Shown here: piece after piece, positions 61,210 to 64,000 of the stretch
Position numbering within the stretch: position 1 is the stretch's first letter
Layout of the letters: every line of letters begins with the position of its first letter
NCBI RefSeq assembly: GCF_000283155.1
Contig: NW_004454210.1
Span: forward strand, 8,754,666 to 8,818,665
Reading direction: 5' to 3'
Origin: Ceratotherium simum simum
Taxonomy: Eukaryota; Chordata; Mammalia; Perissodactyla; Rhinocerotidae
DNA length: 64,000 nt
Translations under genes and position numbers: made by a program
The notes under the pieces: generated by a model
Database searches by the model: none
What the model saw: only the letters and a program-made list of their open reading frames with translations
What the model was told of the DNA's origin: nothing

Positions 61210-61461
61210 TAGGGGCCAGCCCAGTGGTGTAGTGGTTAAGTTTGTGCTCTCCGCTTTGGCAGCTCGGGGTTCGGGGGTTCAGATCCTGGGCGCGGACCTA
61301 CACACTGCTCATCAAGCCATGCTGTGGCAGCATCCCATATACAAAATAGAGGAAGATGGGAGTCGACGTTAGCTCAGAGCGAAGCTTCCTCGGCAAAAAG
61401 AGGAAGACTGGCAGTGGATGTTAGCCCAGGGCTGATCTTCCTCACCAAAAAAACAAAAAAG
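61210..61461 (+). mobile_element. ERE-type SINE (AGATGGGAG body), sense
   Basis: GGGGCCAGCCCAGTGGTGTA, GGGTTCAGATCCTGGGCGCG, ATAGAGGAAGATGGGAGTCG, GGCAAAAAGAGGAAGACTGG and GGGCTGATCTTCCTCACC, then an A-rich tail. Flanked by ACAATTCTGGTG at 61198-61209 and 61462-61473. The extra GGTTCGGGG before box B is a small local duplication. Confidence 0.94.
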
Positions 61462-61917
61462 ACAATTCTGGTGGAAACAAACTTAATGTCTATTGATATA
61501 GATTACTAAATACCTTTCCAAAAGAATTTTACTTATTTGCAATGTGATCAGATAAGTTGTTCAGCACATCATTTCCATTGATATATCTTTTTAAATCTTG
61601 TTAATAAGAAGAGCTCAAGTCGTGACAATGATACTGCTGAAATAAAAGACGTGGAGAGTCTGAATCAATATGCAGAGTGTGGGTCACATTTTTAATTGTT
61701 TTTAAAGTCTATACTTTAGTTTAATTTTTCACTTAAGTCCCCGTTCTAACTTGCAGGGAAGAATATGTAATGGGATCAGTTAACCTCCCAGGTTTGAACA
61801 TCTTAGGCAATTTGGATTTATTGGCTTTAACCCAAAGGGCTACAGTGGGACAGAAGTTGTTATAAGGTGAAGTGTGGGCTGGAGAGGAAGGACAAGAGGC
61901 CGTACAACTTGACTACT

Positions 61918-62078
61918 CAGACCGTGGTCCCCAAACCAGCTGCATCACCTGAGATGTTAGAAACGCCATCACTTGTTAGAAATGCAGAAGCCCAGGCCTA
62001 CTGAATCTGTATCTGCATTTTAACAAGTTCCAGGTGACTGTTATGCACATTAAGTTGGAGAAGCAGTGCTCTTGACAG
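61918..62078 (+). mobile_element. MER5-type hAT relic (1 of 3)
   Basis: CCGTGGTCCCCAAACCAGCT, GCATCACCTGAGATGTTAGA, GCCCAGGCCTACTGAATCTG and ATTTTAACAAGTTCCAGGTG match MER5A text. Confidence 0.75.
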
Positions 62079-62512
62079 TGAAAATTGCTCTGCCAGTTGT
62101 CTATGGGCTTTAGCAGAAAAGAGAGCCCACTGTGAATAATAAGAACGTGAATCTAAAGACAGCAAAGAGCCTTCTGTAATTTTAATTTGGGTGGTTCTTT
62201 GAAAACATTCTTGACAGTATAGACTGGCTTTTAATGAAATCAAATATATTATGGAGAGCTTTAAATATAAGCTTATTTAGTGTCTCACAGCAACTCAGAC
62301 TCCTCCGTTTTTCAAGTACAGATTTTATTTAAATCATCCTAGCAGATAATGGATTATCTGATTTCTAAAATCCTCTAGAGATGATTTTTCAGCACTCTTT
62401 CCTAAAATTCCTTCTGCCACCAATGAAAATAACTTGCTTCTCTATGAGATTTAAGTTCCTTGAAAGCAAGGAAGTTTGTTTACTGATATTGGAGATTGTC
62501 ATAGTTATCTCT

Positions 62513-62692
62513 TTGATCCACTTGCATCAGAATCATCTATCCTTGTGTGCCTATTTAAAAATGCAAAGATTTGGGCCTTAATTCAGTCCTCTGAATCAGA
62601 ATCTCTGGGTTTGGGGCTTAAGAATCTGCATTTTAAATAAGCTGACCAGTTGATTCTAACGTACAATGAAGTTTGAGAACCAACCTCTTTCA
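62513..62692 (+). mobile_element. MER5-type hAT relic (2 of 3)
   Basis: TTGCATCAGAATCATCTATC, CTGAATCAGAATCTCTGGGT, AAGAATCTGCATTTTAAATA and AGTTTGAGAACCA follow the MER5 order. Confidence 0.75.
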
Positions 62693-62721
62693 AGTTTTAG
62701 CAGAAAACTGAACACATGAGC

Positions 62722-62856
62722 AGTGGTCATTAACCTTGGATGAACAATGGAATCACCTAGAAAACTTTAAAGAAACACTGATGTCTGGGTCCCACTCCCA
62801 AAGATTTTTATTTAATTGGCCTGGGGTACAGAGTCTGGGCATTGAGAACCACTGAC
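62722..62856 (+). mobile_element. MER5-like hAT relic (3 of 3)
   Basis: CAGTGGTCATTAACCTTGGA, ATGGAATCACCTAGAAAACT, TGTCTGGGTCCCACTCCCAA and terminal TTGAGAACCACTG. Confidence 0.7.
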
Positions 62857-63439
62857 TAGGTGCTTTAATAAATACTTATCTCATTGTACTTGTTATCCAC
62901 TTTGTGTGGAAAGAGAAGTGGCCGGAGGTTACTCTTACATACTCATAAACAGAGTCATGAGCACTGGCAAAAGGCATGGCTAACTGGTCAGCGTGTGGAG
63001 GAAAGAAGATTGGAAGGTCAGGGATGAGAAGGTCTGGGGTAGGATGGCCATATGGGAGTGGGTAGAAAGTGGGTATGAAGACTGCATATTAACACCCATC
63101 GGAGAACATCTACCATAGAAGAGGCCCTAAACAATCAGGAGACAAAATGACTCAGCTGGTTGACTTCAGTCAGCCTCCATCATCAGCCTCTAGTGCTGAT
63201 ATAATAGACATATAAACAGAGTAGCCACAGTGGCAGGGTGGAGGCTCTGCAAGGGCCTAAAAGCATGGGTTCTCTGTGGGGTCAGCTGAAGCACTAGTTG
63301 AAACTGCATCACAGCACAACTTCTCCCTCTGTCCAACCTTGCCTATGCCCTTTCCCTTCCACAGGTATTGATCCCAAGAACACCTCCTAAAAAACTTCCT
63401 GCATGATAATCTCCTTCTCAGAGTCTATTTCCCAGGGAA

Positions 63440-64000
63440 CTCAACCTCCAACAACTGACAATGCCAAGTGTTGATGACGATGTGGAACAATTGTAATTCT
63501 CATACACTGCCGTGGGAGTGTAACTTGGTACAAATATTTTAGAAAACTGAAAGAATCTACCAAAACTGAACATAAGCATACCTTATCATCCAGTAATGCT
63601 ACTCCTAGGTATATACAGAAGAGAAATGCAGACATACGTACAGCAAAAGACTAGCATAAGAATGATCATAGCAGCACTATTTGCAATAGCCAAAAATTGG
63701 AAACACCCAAATATCCACCAATAGAATGGTTAAAAACCTATGGAATCTTCATAAAATGAAATACTCTAGAGTCATGAGAACGAACTACTGCTATACGTGA
63801 CATGGATGAATCGTATAAGCACAATGTTGAATAAAGTAAGCCAGACACCAAACAATATGCTACCATTTATATATGTAGAGTTTGTAATATAATTCTCTAT
63901 ACATAAAGTTCAACAACAGGCAAAACTAGTTGAAGGTGATAGTGGTTAACTTTGGGGGTAGGGTAGTGATGAGTTTCAGAACACACTACCCCACAATGTG
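63440..64000 (+). mobile_element. L1M fragment, sense, running off the window
   Basis: ATGCCAAGTGTTGATGACGA, GAGTGTAACTTGGTACAAAT, ACTCCTAGGTATATACAGAA, TTTGCAATAGCCAAAAATTG and GAATAAAGTAAGCCAGACAC are L1 ORF2-end and 3' UTR sequence in sense orientation. The element may continue past the window end. Confidence 0.85.

Larger units (their letters stand above)
34116..64000. other. Intergenic region downstream of PELI1
   Basis: No exon with splice sites, no CpG island and no ORF with recognisable domains on either strand. Repeats are listed separately. Stretches in which I recognise nothing further: about 35110-35795, 36040-36460, 37410-38077, 38704-39905, 40150-42640, 44640-45420, 46445-46914, 47603-48980, 49625-50740, 51230-52420, 56000-58270, 58815-61197 and 62860-63435. 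Confidence 0.7.

Noticed and set aside
1..64000. CRISPR array, phage, operon, toxin-antitoxin or biosynthetic cluster
   Set aside because: The DNA is a mammalian nuclear locus with introns and mammalian retroposons. No regularly spaced direct repeats and no prokaryotic gene organisation occur.

Overview
The window is vertebrate nuclear DNA, almost certainly from a horse or another perissodactyl. At least eleven tRNA-derived SINEs of the equine ERE type are present, most with clear target-site duplications. They lie among L1, L2, MIR, hAT and Tc1/mariner relics. Genes are sparse, introns long and splice sites GT-AG. There are no operons, ribosome binding sites, CRISPR arrays or other prokaryotic features.

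The only protein-coding gene I can support is PELI1 (Pellino E3 ubiquitin protein ligase 1), on the + strand. Six coding exons (20176-20246, 22995-23124, 26150-26251, 30443-30640, 30736-30924, 31496-32062) join in frame into exactly 418 codons, with GT-AG at all five junctions. The protein has an N-terminal phosphopeptide-binding FHA-type domain and a C-terminal RING-like zinc domain with the ligase residues intact. The first coding exon also carries 69 nt of 5' UTR with a short upstream ORF. The 3' UTR is about 2 kb, ends near a consensus AATAAA at 34094, and holds an 8-mer match to the miR-21 seed.

Layout: 1-20106 is taken to be the 3' part of PELI1 intron 1, because no promoter-like CpG island or first exon is visible; it holds L1 3' ends, an L1/HAL1-like element, three EREs and MIR/L2/MER20 relics. 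20107-34115 is the body of the gene; intron 4 contains a TA-flanked mariner-type MITE and an ERE interrupted by a 100-N assembly gap. 34116-64000 looks intergenic, with degraded LINEs (long antisense L2 relics, an L1 split by a solo LTR), seven EREs, hAT relics and low-complexity tracts. No further exon was recognised.

I did not find an undescribed biological system. The points most worth checking are regulatory (uORF, microRNA site, poly(A) next to a splice donor), structural (assembly gap inside a SINE, palindrome, polypurine/G-quadruplex tract) and the history of nested transposons.
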